DNA of 42,761 nucleotides, taken from assembly GCA_001298575.1 (NCBI GenBank), contig LJCV01000289.1, positions 1-42,761 of the forward strand, given 5' to 3'. The notes under the pieces were generated by a model. It was not told where the DNA came from. It was given only the letters and a program-made list of their open reading frames with translations, and did no database searches. This DNA is from Actinobacteria bacterium OK074. Lineage in GTDB: Bacteria > Actinomycetota > Actinomycetes > Streptomycetales > Streptomycetaceae. The translations under genes and the position numbers were made by a program. Below are positions 26,087-34,900 of this stretch, piece after piece; the stretch's first letter is position 1, and each line of letters starts with the position of its first letter.

Positions 26087-26515
26087 TCACGTCACGCGCG
26101 CGGCCAGTTTCCGCAGTGACTCGTTGAGGGCCGCCGTCGCAGAGTCCTTGAGTTTGCCCGCCATGAGGGTGACCGCGCCGCCGGTGAACTCGCCGTCAAT
26201 ACGTACTGTCGTCGCGTCGCCGTCCGGGGTGAGCGTGTAGCGCGTGACCAGGTGGACGGCCATGGGGCCCTTGCCCTGGATCGCGAGCACGCGCGCGGGG
26301 GCCAGTTCCGTCACGGTCCACTCGACCTCCGCGGGGAACCCCATCAGCTTCATGTTCTCCTGGAAGGTCGCGCCCACCTCCAAGGGGTCCGGGCCGCCCT
26401 TCGGGAAGCCGGTGTGGGTGGTGTTCCACTCGCCGTACGCGGACCAGTCGGTGAGCCGGGCCCAGACCTCGTCGACCGGTGCCTCGATGCGCGCCTCGGC
26501 GGTGACTTCGGCCAT
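26087..26515 (-). CDS. SRPBCC family protein (START-like fold)
   Basis: A 142-residue protein beginning MAEVTAEARIEAPVDEVWARL, the typical opening of the SRPBCC/polyketide-cyclase-like hydrophobic-pocket fold. It ends in a helix containing LNESLRKLAARV. The group binds hydrophobic ligands; no specific one is implied. ATG 26515 has GAGGTG about seven bases upstream, whereas the extended frame to 26602 is Arg-rich shadow. It is convergent with the PadR gene across the terminator. Confidence 0.9.
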   Translation of the reverse strand: MAEVTAEARIEAPVDEVWARLTDWSAYGEWNTTHTGFPKGGPDPLEVGATFQENMKLMGFPAEVEWTVTELAPARVLAIQGKGPMAVHLVTRYTLTPDGDATTVRIDGEFTGGAVTLMAGKLKDSATAALNESLRKLAARVT

Positions 26516-26633
26516 GCGACCACCTCTTCGTCTTGGGCGGGTTCGTCTCGGGCGTAACCGCCTCTGCGGTGTCGCGGAACGTAGTCTCCAGGCCCGTAAC
26601 ATTCAAGACTGGCGAACCGTCAGAACATGGCTC

Positions 26634-26822
26634 TCAGCCGACCCTGCGTATCTCCGCCGCGTCGAACAAATCCCACGCGCGTGGGAAGCCGCTCTCGTCG
26701 TGGCAGTGCCATGCCTCCCAGAAGAGGTCGGCGGGGAGGGCGTCCGCGGGGGCGTACACCCGGTACACGTACTGTCGGCCGTCGACCGCCGGCAGCGCCA
26801 CCAGCCAGCACCTGCTCTCCAT
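26634..26822 (-). CDS. Small hypothetical protein
   Basis: About 62 residues from ATG 26822: MESRCWLVALPAVDGRQYV, then YAPADALPADLFWEAWHCHD and FPRAWDLFDAAEIRR. The composition is natural for a small globular protein and the codon bias fits, although the Shine-Dalgarno is weak. Longer frames from 27026 add low-similarity residues. Function is unknown. It lies 118 bases upstream of the SRPBCC gene in the same direction and may share its transcript. Confidence 0.55.
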   Translation of the reverse strand: MESRCWLVALPAVDGRQYVYRVYAPADALPADLFWEAWHCHDESGFPRAWDLFDAAEIRRVG

Positions 26823-27019
26823 GTTGCTCTGGGACGTTCGTCCGAGCGCTCCGGTTGCGGGAGGGGCGCACGGTACGACGGCGCGCGCCCCTACGGGATC
26901 CGGAGTGTGGAATGTCCTCCCCAGGTATGAGGAACCCGTTTCGTGCCCACCCTCTGTGGGACATGCGAATGCTGCCGTACGGGGATGACAGGGACCGCGG
27001 GAGTTGATGGGGTAGGGCT

Positions 27020-27571
27020 GTGCCACCCCGAAACCCCCTGTACACGGCCGCCGTTGCGGGGCCGAACCACCTGGACATCGACGCCGGACTCACCGTGGAG
27101 CTGGCGTCGACGATCGCGGGCGCCCGGCGGCGGGCCCAGCGGGACGGGGACCATCAGGTCGACACCGCGCATCTGCTGCACGCCCTGCTGGAGGCCGATC
27201 CCGAGGTGCGGGCCACGTTCGCGGAGGGCGGGCAGGTGGGGCGGCTGCTGGGCTACCTCGTGCAGCGCAGCATCGGCTACGGGCTGCGCTGGCAAGGTGG
27301 CATCGAGGACTCCGGCGCCCTGCCCGTGCTGGGTTACAGCGAGGTGGAGGGCTGGTCGCCGGTTGCGGCGCGGGCCCTGGACGCCGCCTACGAGCGCGCC
27401 GAACTGCGCGGCGGGAAGCGGGTGCGCGGCGTCGACCTGCTCATGGCCCTCCTCGTGGATCCGCGGGCACGGGCCGTGGAGGTGTTCGAGGGCACGGGGA
27501 TCGACATGGGGGAGTTGGTGGCGCGGGCGGAGTTTCAGGAGGGCTGGGAGGAGAGCGAGGGGGAGGGGTGA
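27020..27571 (+). CDS. Clp N-terminal domain protein without ATPase domain
   Basis: A 183-residue protein with two Clp_N repeats (about residues 20-90 and 100-165). DIDAGLTVELASTIAGARRR and HQVDTAHLLHALLEADPEV form the first; ALDAAYERAELRGGKRVRGVDLLMALLVD forms the second. In ClpA/ClpC this domain binds adaptors and substrates, but the AAA modules are absent. Stand-alone proteins of this type are common in streptomycetes and may act as adaptors or sensors. GTG 27020 is used, with a weak TAGGG upstream. No partner gene is adjacent. Confidence 0.85.
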   Translation: MPPRNPLYTAAVAGPNHLDIDAGLTVELASTIAGARRRAQRDGDHQVDTAHLLHALLEADPEVRATFAEGGQVGRLLGYLVQRSIGYGLRWQGGIEDSGALPVLGYSEVEGWSPVAARALDAAYERAELRGGKRVRGVDLLMALLVDPRARAVEVFEGTGIDMGELVARAEFQEGWEESEGEG

Positions 27572-27721
27572 CCCGCACGGCGGGGGTCCGGCCCGTGTGC
27601 TGCCCGCCTCTCCATGCCGGTTCACCCCGTCCGGGCCGGTCCACCCGTCCGGGCCGGTCCATTCCGTGAGACAGGTGTCATGTGGAATGACGCTCCTGTC
27701 GGCTCCTGGCATCATGTGCCG

Positions 27722-28792
27722 GTGCATACCTCTCAGAGCGGCCGGGGCGGCGGCGGACGCGGTGCCTCGCTGGGGCTCGCCCTCGTCTCGGCGGTCGCCT
27801 TCGGCGGATCGGGTGTCGCGGCCAAGCCGCTGATCGAGGCCGGGCTCGACCCGCTGCACGTCGTGTGGCTGCGGGTCGCGGGCGCCGCGCTGGTGATGCT
27901 GCCGGTGGCCGTGCGCCACCGGGACCTGCCCCGCCGTCGTCCCGGGCTGCTCGCCGGGTTCGGGCTGCTGGCCGTGGCCGGTGTCCAGGCGTGCTACTTC
28001 GCCGCGATCTCCCGGATCCCCGTCGGCGTCGCGCTGCTCGTCGAGTACCTGGCGCCCGCGCTGGTGCTCGGCTGGGTGCGGTTCGTGCAGCGGCGTCCGG
28101 TGTCGCGCGCGGCCTCGGTCGGTGTCGTCCTCGCGGCCGGCGGGCTCGTGTGTGTCGTCGAGGTGTGGTCGGGGCTGAGCTTCGACGCCCTCGGCCTGCT
28201 GCTCGCGCTCGGCGCAGCCTGCTGCCAGGTCGGCTACTTCGTCCTGTCCGACCAGGGCAGCGACGCGGGCGACCGGGCGCCCGACCCGCTCGGCGTCATC
28301 GCCTACGGGCTCCTCGGCGGTGCCCTCGTGCTGACCGTCGTCACGCGGCCCTGGGACATGGACTGGTCGGTGCTCGGCGGCAGCGCGGACCTGAACGGGA
28401 CCTCCGTCCCGGCCGTCGTACTCCTCGGCTGGGTCGTGCTGATCGCGACCGTCCTCGCGTACGGCACCGGGGTGCTCGCCGTGCGCCGGCTCTCGCCGCC
28501 GGTCGCGGGGGTCGTGGCCTGCCTCGAAGCGGTCGTCGCGACCGTGCTCGCCTGGGTCCTGCTCGGGGAGCATCTGTCGGCACCGCAGATCGTCGGGGGT
28601 GCGGTGGTGCTGGTGGGGGCGTTCGTGGCGCAGTCGGCCACGCCGGTGCGGGCGGCGGAGTCGCCGGTGGCGGCCTCTTCGGCTGCCGGAGCGGAGCCTG
28701 AAGCGGCTGCCGAGGTAGCTTCCGAAGCGGCTTCCGAAGCGGCTTCCGGTGGCGCGGAAAACGCGTTGTCCACCCCCGGCCCCGCCGCCTAG
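27722..28792 (+). CDS. EamA/DMT superfamily transporter
   Basis: A 356-residue membrane protein with ten likely transmembrane segments in two EamA repeats (SLGLALVSAVAFGGSGVAAK and LGLLLALGAACCQVGYF open each half; VAGVVACLEAVVATVLAWVL is the typical second-half motif). It probably exports small metabolites or amino acids. The C-terminal tail after residue about 310 is cytosolic and has EAASEAASEAASGG repeats. Several starts are possible: GTG 27722, which I use and which may be leaderless, or ATG 27680. It lies upstream of another EamA gene, but a 295-bp gap separates them. Confidence 0.88.
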   Translation: MHTSQSGRGGGGRGASLGLALVSAVAFGGSGVAAKPLIEAGLDPLHVVWLRVAGAALVMLPVAVRHRDLPRRRPGLLAGFGLLAVAGVQACYFAAISRIPVGVALLVEYLAPALVLGWVRFVQRRPVSRAASVGVVLAAGGLVCVVEVWSGLSFDALGLLLALGAACCQVGYFVLSDQGSDAGDRAPDPLGVIAYGLLGGALVLTVVTRPWDMDWSVLGGSADLNGTSVPAVVLLGWVVLIATVLAYGTGVLAVRRLSPPVAGVVACLEAVVATVLAWVLLGEHLSAPQIVGGAVVLVGAFVAQSATPVRAAESPVAASSAAGAEPEAAAEVASEAASEAASGGAENALSTPGPAA

Positions 28793-29087
28793 GGTGCCGA
28801 TCATGCCGACGACCCTCGTCCTTCCGCCGCCCGCCGTCTGAGGCGGGCCCCACCTCCGCTCCGGCACCCGCCCGCACCGGGCCCGTGAAGCCGGACGGAA
28901 CCGTGCTGCCCGCAGAAGGGTCCTGGGGACCTTGCCGTACGGGAGCGCGGGGTGGACGGGCGCGGGCGGGCACGGTGATGTGCACGGCCGCCGCCCACTC
29001 GGCGCACGCCATACGCGTCGCGCTCCCGTCACGGCGTGGCCCTCCCCGAACTTCTGCGCGTCCCGCGCATTCGCGGAGAGAACACAC

Positions 29088-30062
29088 GTATCGTCCACCG
29101 AAATCGGTACCGATACCGGTACCGATGCCCATACCCGAATCGATGCCGCTTCCGGCCTGCCCGTCGGACGTGGCCTGCTCTATCTGATCGTCGCCGGTCT
29201 CGCCTGGGGCACCGCGGGCGGGGCCGCCTCGCTGGTCTACGAGGCCAGTGACATGGGGCCGATCGCCCTGTCCTTCTGGCGCTGCGCGGGCGGGTTCGTG
29301 CTGCTGCTCGGAGCCCGCCTTGTCCGCCGACTCCGTTGTCCCGGGCGGCCCGTCCGGTGCGAGCCGCTCGCCCGCAAGGGGGCGCGGATCGCCGTCACCG
29401 GCGTCGGCCTCGCGGTCTTCCAGACCGGCTACTTCGCCGCCGTCGAGGTGACCGGCCTGGCCGTGGCCACCGTGGTCACCCTCGGCGCCGGACCCGTCCT
29501 GATCGCCCTCGGCGCCCGGCTGGCCCTGGGCGAACGCCTCGGCCGCGGCGGTACGGCCGCGGTGGCCGGAGCCCTCGTCGGCCTGGCGGTGCTGGTGCTC
29601 GGCGGCGGTGGCGCCACCGTACGGCCGTACGGGGTGCTGCTCGCGGTCGTGGCCGCCGCCGGGTACTGCGTGACGACCCTGCTCACCCGGTGCGGCGGCG
29701 GGGGCGGCGGCGCCGACGTGTCCGGTACGACGATGTGGGCGTTCGCGGTGACCGCGCTCTGCCTGCTGCCGTTCGCGACAGCCGCGGGGCTGGTGCCGCA
29801 CACCGCCCAACCCGCCCGTCTGGTGGGCCTGTTGGTGTACATCGCGGCCCTGCCCACGGCCCTCGCCTACGCCCTGTACTTCGCGGGCGCGGCCGTCGTC
29901 CGGTCCGCCGTCGTGTCCGTGGTCATGCTGCTCGAACCCGTCGGCGCGTCCGTCCTGGCCGTCACGCTGCTCGGTGAGCGGCTGACGGCCGGGACGCTCG
30001 TCGGCACGCTGATCCTGCTGGCGTCGGTCCTCGGGCTCGCGGGGGCGGAGGCGCGAAAGTGA
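29088..30062 (+). CDS. EamA/DMT superfamily transporter, start uncertain
   Basis: About 324 residues with ten membrane segments. The first EamA repeat opens with GRGLLYLIVAGLAWGTAGGA, and the second half has SVVMLLEPVGASVLAVTLLGERL. The N-terminus is unclear. GGAGAG at 29075-29080 is seven bases before a GTA codon (29088), which I use as a provisional start because similar proteins begin near this point. The next canonical in-frame starts, GTG 28980 and TTG 28932, would add 36 or 52 residues of Arg/Pro-rich sequence. A GTG-to-GTA change or a noncanonical start is possible. It is convergent with the next gene. Confidence 0.78.
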   Translation, partial: VSSTEIGTDTGTDAHTRIDAASGLPVGRGLLYLIVAGLAWGTAGGAASLVYEASDMGPIALSFWRCAGGFVLLLGARLVRRLRCPGRPVRCEPLARKGARIAVTGVGLAVFQTGYFAAVEVTGLAVATVVTLGAGPVLIALGARLALGERLGRGGTAAVAGALVGLAVLVLGGGGATVRPYGVLLAVVAAAGYCVTTLLTRCGGGGGGADVSGTTMWAFAVTALCLLPFATAAGLVPHTAQPARLVGLLVYIAALPTALAYALYFAGAAVVRSAVVSVVMLLEPVGASVLAVTLLGERLTAGTLVGTLILLASVLGLAGAEARK

Positions 30063-30084
30063 GGTCGCGGGGGCCGCGCCCGCG

Positions 30085-30831
30085 TCACAACACCGCCAAG
30101 TACGGCGGGAGTTCGGTCCCGGGGGCCAGATCGGCGGCCGGGACCGGGGTGCCGTAGCCCCTGCTGGTGGGGAGGACGCCGGACCAGTGGGGGAGGGACA
30201 GGTCCTCGGGGTCGTCGTTCGGGCCGCCGGTGCGGGACTTGGCCGAGACCTCGGCCAGGTCCAGGCGGAGGACGGCGGTCGCGGCCAGTTCCCTGCGGTT
30301 GGCGGGGCGGGAGTCGGCGGCCCGGCCGGCGACGACCTGGTCGACGAGGGCGTCCAGGGCCCGGCGTTTCTCCTCGGTGTCGGTCACCTGGTGGGCGACG
30401 CCGTGCACCACCACGGAGCGGTAGTTGATCGAGTGGTGGAAGGCGGAGCGGGCCAGTACGAGCCCGTCGACGTGGGTGACCGTCACGCACACCGGCAGCC
30501 CCGGGTCCAGCTGCCCGGCCGCCCGCAGCGGGCGCGAACCCGTCGAGCCGTGCACGTAGAGGTGCCCGCCCACCCTGGCGTAGAGCGTCGGCAGCACGAC
30601 GGGGGCGCCGTCGCGGACGAAGCCGAGGTGGCAGACGTACCCCTCGTCGAGTATCGCGTGCACCGACTCCTTGTCGTACGCGGCCCGGTTGGCCGAACGG
30701 GTCGGGACCGTGCGGTCGGTGGGGGTGTAGGCCGCGGCTGCCCCGGTGGGTTCGGGAGCCTGGGTGGTCCCGGTGGTCCCGGTCGTTTCGGTTGCGGTGG
30801 TCGGCGCGGGCTGAAGGCTCTGCTCCGGCAT
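30085..30831 (-). CDS. Pyridoxamine 5'-phosphate oxidase-like flavin split-barrel protein
   Basis: A 248-residue protein. A Thr-rich disordered N-terminus (residues 1-40) precedes a split-barrel fold: RAAYDKESVHAILDEGYVCH, VLPTLYARVGGHLYVHG, VCVTVTHVDGLVLARS and SINYRSVVVHG. It resembles NimA-like FMN-binding reductases. ATG 30831 has AGGGAG about seven bases upstream. It is divergent from a MocR regulator across 49 bp with an inverted repeat, so it is very probably its regulated target. The substrate, perhaps a vitamin B6-related molecule, is inference from that regulator. Confidence 0.9.
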   Translation of the reverse strand: MPEQSLQPAPTTATETTGTTGTTQAPEPTGAAAAYTPTDRTVPTRSANRAAYDKESVHAILDEGYVCHLGFVRDGAPVVLPTLYARVGGHLYVHGSTGSRPLRAAGQLDPGLPVCVTVTHVDGLVLARSAFHHSINYRSVVVHGVAHQVTDTEEKRRALDALVDQVVAGRAADSRPANRRELAATAVLRLDLAEVSAKSRTGGPNDDPEDLSLPHWSGVLPTSRGYGTPVPAADLAPGTELPPYLAVL

Positions 30832-30862
30832 GGTGGTCTCCCTGTTGCCATTTCTTTTGTAT

Positions 30863-30886
30863 TAGTGCAAACTGCTGTTTGTGCTA
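30863..30886. promoter_or_regulatory. Candidate MocR operator
   Basis: TAGTGCAAAC at 30863-30872 and GTTTGTGCTA at 30877-30886 form an inverted repeat with eight of ten matching pairs and a TGCT spacer. It covers the divergent promoters and the start codon of the MocR gene (30881). Its A/T-richness contrasts with the region. Confidence 0.6.
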
Positions 30887-32212
30887 GGAGATTACAGGGT
30901 CACTGGGCAGCGCGCAGCCGATATCGCGGCCGACATCGAGGGCGCCGTGGCCGCCGGACGCCTCGCGCCGGGGCAACCGCTGCCGCCCATGCGGGAGTTG
31001 GCCGCCGAACTGGGCGTGAATCCCAACACGGTCGCGGCTGCCTACCGCACCCTGCGTGAGCGCGGAGTGATCGAGACCGCCGGGCGCCGGGGCAGCCGGG
31101 TGCGGCCGAAACCGGCCACCACCGGGCGGGAGTTCGTGCGCGTCGAGGTGCCGCGGGGGGTGCGCGACGCGGCCAGGGGCAACCCGGACCCGGCGCTGCT
31201 GCCGCCGCTCGCCGGAGCGTTCGCGGCGGCGGCGGCGCAGGGCGACGCCGAACCGGTCCTGTACGGCGCCGACCCCGTGGAACCGGAACTGGCCCGGCTC
31301 GCGCGGGCCGACCTGGACGCCGACGGGGTCCCCGACGGCACCGTCACCGTGACCTCCGGCGCCCTCGACGCCATCGAGCGCGTGCTCGTGGCCCACCTGC
31401 GGCCCGGGGACGCCGTCGCCGTCGAGGACCCCGGCTGGCGCAGCCTGCTCGACCTCGTCCCGGCCCTCGGGCTGCGCACGGTCCCGGTGGGCGTCGACGA
31501 CGAGGGGCCGCTCGACGACGACGTACGGCGCGCCCTGGCCGCCGGGGCCCGCGCGCTGATCGTCACGTGCCGGGCGCAGAACCCCACCGGCGCCGCCGTG
31601 AGCGCCCGGCGCGCCCGCGCGCTGCGGGCCGTGCTGCGGGAGCACCCGGGCACCCTGCTCGTCGAGGACGACCACGGCCACCGGATCGTCGACCTGGCCC
31701 CGAACCCCCTCGCGGGCACCACCCGGCACTGGGCCTTCGTCCGCTCCGTCGCCAAGGCGTACGGCCCCGACCTGCGGCTCGCCGTGCTCACCGGGGACGC
31801 CGTCACCCTGGACCGGGTACGCGGGCGGCAACGGCTGGCGCCCGGCTGGGTCAGCCGGCTGCTCCAACGGGCCGTGCTGCGGCTGTGGTTGGACGGCGCG
31901 GTGGACGCGACGGCGGTGGCGGCGGCGTACGGGCGGCGCCGGGACGCGCTGATCGGCGCGCTCGCCGAACGCGGCATCGCGGCGCACGGGGTGAGCGGGA
32001 TGAACGTGTGGGTGCCCGTGCCCGACGAAACCGGCGCCGTGGCACGGCTGTTGCACGCGGGGTGGGCGGTGGCGCCGGGTGCCGTCTTCCGGATGAGCGC
32101 GCCGCCCGGGATCAGGATCACCGTCTCGACGCTCCGGCCGGAGGACACCGGACCGTTGGCCGACGCGGTGGCCGCAGCGGTGGGATCCGGTCCCGCGCGG
32201 CACTACGGATAG
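30881..32212 (+). CDS. MocR/GntR family regulator with aminotransferase domain
   Basis: A 443-residue protein. Residues about 5-75 form a GntR winged helix (LPPMRELAAELGVNPNTVAAAYRTLRERGVIE). Residues 95-440 resemble a fold-type I aminotransferase: NPTG at 234-237, a VEDDHGHRIVD Asp pair, and the PLP lysine at Lys292 in RSVAKAYGPDLRLAV. Such regulators sense vitamin B6 vitamers or amino acids. GTG 30881 is taken as the start and overlaps the operator, which suggests a leaderless transcript. The divergent flavin-split-barrel gene is the likely target. Confidence 0.92.
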   Translation: MLGDYRVTGQRAADIAADIEGAVAAGRLAPGQPLPPMRELAAELGVNPNTVAAAYRTLRERGVIETAGRRGSRVRPKPATTGREFVRVEVPRGVRDAARGNPDPALLPPLAGAFAAAAAQGDAEPVLYGADPVEPELARLARADLDADGVPDGTVTVTSGALDAIERVLVAHLRPGDAVAVEDPGWRSLLDLVPALGLRTVPVGVDDEGPLDDDVRRALAAGARALIVTCRAQNPTGAAVSARRARALRAVLREHPGTLLVEDDHGHRIVDLAPNPLAGTTRHWAFVRSVAKAYGPDLRLAVLTGDAVTLDRVRGRQRLAPGWVSRLLQRAVLRLWLDGAVDATAVAAAYGRRRDALIGALAERGIAAHGVSGMNVWVPVPDETGAVARLLHAGWAVAPGAVFRMSAPPGIRITVSTLRPEDTGPLADAVAAAVGSGPARHYG

Positions 32213-32254
32213 CGGTGGCGGTTCAGAAGGGCTGCTTCAATGGGTGACGAGCCG

Positions 32255-33223
32255 TCAATTTCTGTCTCGTGGACGGGACTTCGTCTGCGTCAGCGCCGCC
32301 CCCGCCAGAACGACCGCCGCGCCGACCGGAGTCGACCACGTCAGCGTCTCGCCGAGGAGGCTCACGCCCGCGACCGTGGCGATCACCGGCAGGAAGTACG
32401 TCACCATCTGGGCCGTCGTCGGGCCGACTTCGGCGACCAGGCCGTACTGGATGAGCAGCGCGAGCCCGGTACCGAGGGCGCCCAGGGCCGCGACGGCGAG
32501 GAGCGGCAGGGCCCGGAAGGTGGTCGGAAGTGTGGTGAACAGCGGTGTGACCACGGCGAGTTGCACGGTGGCCAGCAGCAACTGGGCGCCCATCAGGGAC
32601 AGATGGGAGTTGCCGGCGGCGGCCAGCGTGCGGCGGACGTAGATCCAGCCGATCGGGTAGCTCAGCGAGGCCAGCAGCGCCATCGCCGTCCCCCGCGCGT
32701 CCAGGCCCTGGAAGCCCTGCCAGGCGCCCAGCACCGTCAGGACGCCCAGGAAGCCGATGCCGAGCCCGGCGACCCGGCGCCGGGACGGCCGGTCCTCCGA
32801 GAGCGCCACCAGCGACAGGGCCATGCCCCACAGGGGCGAGGTCGCGTTGCAGATGCCCGCGAGCGTCGACGGGATGGTCAGTTCCGCGTAGGCGAACAGC
32901 GAGAACGGCAGTGCGTTGAGGAGGAAGGCCGCGACCGCCAGATGGGTCCAGGTGCGGACACCGCGCGGCAGCCGCTGCCGCTTCACGGCCATCGCCACCG
33001 CGAGCACCGCGGTCCCGAACACCAGCCGCCCCAGGGTGACTTGGAACGGGGCGTACGCGCCGGTGCCGACCTTGATGAGGAGGAAGCTGAAGCCCCAGAC
33101 GAGGGAGAGCGCGGCGAAGCGGATGCGCCAGTCGAGGCGCGGGACCGGCGCGGGGCGGGTACGGCGGCGGGGTGCGCCCGTTACGTGGTGGCTCTGCGAC
33201 TCGGCGTTCGTGACGGTGCTCAT
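32255..33223 (-). CDS. EamA/DMT superfamily transporter
   Basis: A 322-residue protein with ten membrane segments. The first opens with FAALSLVWGFSFLLIKVG, and the second-half ends with FLPVIATVAGVSLLGETLTW, both typical of the EamA family. ATG 33223 (MSTVTNAES) is preferred to ATG 33259; the Shine-Dalgarno is weak (AGGCTGAG). It is divergent from a LysR gene 74 bp away and is a probable target of it. Typical roles are export of amino acids or small metabolites. Confidence 0.9.
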   Translation of the reverse strand: MSTVTNAESQSHHVTGAPRRRTRPAPVPRLDWRIRFAALSLVWGFSFLLIKVGTGAYAPFQVTLGRLVFGTAVLAVAMAVKRQRLPRGVRTWTHLAVAAFLLNALPFSLFAYAELTIPSTLAGICNATSPLWGMALSLVALSEDRPSRRRVAGLGIGFLGVLTVLGAWQGFQGLDARGTAMALLASLSYPIGWIYVRRTLAAAGNSHLSLMGAQLLLATVQLAVVTPLFTTLPTTFRALPLLAVAALGALGTGLALLIQYGLVAEVGPTTAQMVTYFLPVIATVAGVSLLGETLTWSTPVGAAVVLAGAALTQTKSRPRDRN

Positions 33224-33297
33224 GCGGCTCAGCCTGGCCGAGCCGATCTCGTAGCACAATCGAGATTTCGAGCGACTTACCTCTTAGGATCACTTAC

Positions 33298-34239
33298 ATG
33301 TTGAACCTGGAACGCCTGCGCACCCTCGACGCCCTCTCCCGGCACGGCTCGGTCAGCGGCGCCGCCGAGGGGCTGCATGTGACGACGTCGGCGGTCTCCC
33401 AGCAACTGGCCAAGCTGGAACGGGAGGTGGGACAGCAGCTGCTCGCCAAGAACGGGCGGGGCGTGCGCCTCACCGACGCGGGTCGGCTGCTCGCCGAGCA
33501 CGCCGGGCGCATCCTGTCGCAGGTCGAGCTGGCCCAGTCCGACCTGGAGGCCCAACGCGGCCGGGTCGCCGGAGAGTTGAGGATCACCGCGTTCCCCACC
33601 GCGGCCCGCGGACTGTTCCCGACCGCGCTCGCCGCCCTGCGTGCCGCACACCCGGCGCTCCGGGTCGGCTCCCGCGAGATGGAACCCGAGGCGGGCGTCG
33701 CCGGAGTGGTCCGCGGCGACCTGGACCTCGCGGTCGTGCTCGACTGGTACAACAAGCCGATGCCGCTGCCCGAAGGACTGGTGAAGGCGGCGATCCTCGA
33801 CGACCCGGCCGACGTGGCGATGCCCGCCGGGCACCGATTCGCGGGGCGGGCCGAGGTCGACCTCGCGGAGTTCGCCGAGGACGAGTGGATCACCTGGGGC
33901 GAGGGCGAGTTCTGCCACGAGTGGCTGATGTTCACCCTGCGCTCCCAGGGCGTCGAGCCGCGCATCGGCCACCGGGCCGGTGAGACGCACACCCAACTGG
34001 GGCTGGTAGCCGCCGGGTTGGGGGTGTGCGTGGCGCCGCTGCTGGGCCGCTCCCCGGTCCCCGCCGGGGTGGTGACCGTGCCGGTGCGGCAGCGGGTGCG
34101 GCGGCACGTCTTCGTGGTGTGGCGCGCCGACGCCGACCGCCGCCCGTCGATCCGGGCGGCCGTGGCGGCGCTGCGCGCGGCCGGGCGGGCCGTCGGTCAA
34201 TCGTCGGGCCGGGACCCGGAGGCAGTACCTGCGCGGTGA
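33298..34239 (+). CDS. LysR family transcriptional regulator
   Basis: A 313-residue regulator. The helix-turn-helix spans about residues 3-62 (LERLRTLDALSRHGSVSGAA, then TTSAVSQQLAKLEREVGQQLL), and the effector domain starts near ELRITAFPTAARG. ATG 33298 is preceded by A/T-rich DNA (33255-33290) holding a tcga-gatt-tcga element where a LysR box could lie. Divergent organisation with the EamA transporter suggests it controls export of a co-inducer. Confidence 0.92.
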   Translation: MLNLERLRTLDALSRHGSVSGAAEGLHVTTSAVSQQLAKLEREVGQQLLAKNGRGVRLTDAGRLLAEHAGRILSQVELAQSDLEAQRGRVAGELRITAFPTAARGLFPTALAALRAAHPALRVGSREMEPEAGVAGVVRGDLDLAVVLDWYNKPMPLPEGLVKAAILDDPADVAMPAGHRFAGRAEVDLAEFAEDEWITWGEGEFCHEWLMFTLRSQGVEPRIGHRAGETHTQLGLVAAGLGVCVAPLLGRSPVPAGVVTVPVRQRVRRHVFVVWRADADRRPSIRAAVAALRAAGRAVGQSSGRDPEAVPAR

Positions 34240-34280
34240 ACGACGCGCAGGTACCCGCACAGTCGCCGGCAGGGCGGCGG

Positions 34281-34748
34281 CTAGGCGGACGCCAGCTTCC
34301 GGAAGTCCCACGACGCGATGGCGTCCGGCGTCAGCCGGATCCACGCGTGGCGGCCGTCGTACGGCATCTCGTCCAGCTGGAAGTTCTTGCGCGCGAACAG
34401 CGTTTCCGGGGCGTCGAGTTCGGCGTGCAGTTCGCCGGTGCGCGGCACCTCGCCCACGAACTCCGCGGTGCCGGACAGCTCGACACCGCGCAACTCCCCG
34501 TAGTCCTCACCGGTGTCGATCACGATCGCCACCCGGGGATCGCGGCGCAGATCGGTGAAACGCTTGCTGCGTACGACCGAGTAGAGCCAGAGCGAGGTGC
34601 CGTCCCAGGCGAACCACAGGGTGCTGACGTGCGGTGCGCCGTCCTTGGAGACCGTCGCGACCCGACAGGTGCGCTGCGTGGTGAGGAACTCGTCCAGCTC
34701 GGCCGGAGTCATCATGATCCTGCGGCCTCTGCGCTGCGTGACAGCCAT
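34281..34748 (-). CDS. Pyridoxamine 5'-phosphate oxidase-like (PPOX/F420-type) protein
   Basis: A 155-residue flavin- or F420-binding split-barrel protein: LDEFLTTQRTCRVATVSKDG, PHVSTLWFAWDGTSLWLY, RSKRFTDLRRDPRVAIVID, and a conserved end AWIRLTPDAIASWDF. ATG 34748 has GAGGAGG about five bases upstream. The extended frame from 34868 lacks family residues. It is one of two unrelated-looking members of this fold in the window. Function unknown. Confidence 0.88.
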   Translation of the reverse strand: MAVTQRRGRRIMMTPAELDEFLTTQRTCRVATVSKDGAPHVSTLWFAWDGTSLWLYSVVRSKRFTDLRRDPRVAIVIDTGEDYGELRGVELSGTAEFVGEVPRTGELHAELDAPETLFARKNFQLDEMPYDGRHAWIRLTPDAIASWDFRKLASA

Positions 34749-34900
34749 AGGGCCTCCTCTGCTCGTCCGTTGCTCGTCGTGGTGTCCGTCGTGCCGGAGA
34801 TCTTCCGACATCACACCAGAGGTACGGCGAACCGGCTTCCGCCCGTACGCGATGGTGGTTAATGTCACCCGGCCGTCCCGGAACCGGCCCAGGGGGAACC

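Noticed and set aside
28932..29087. Long N-terminal extension for the second EamA protein
   Set aside because: The Arg/Pro-rich residues lack family similarity and no RBS supports the upstream starts.
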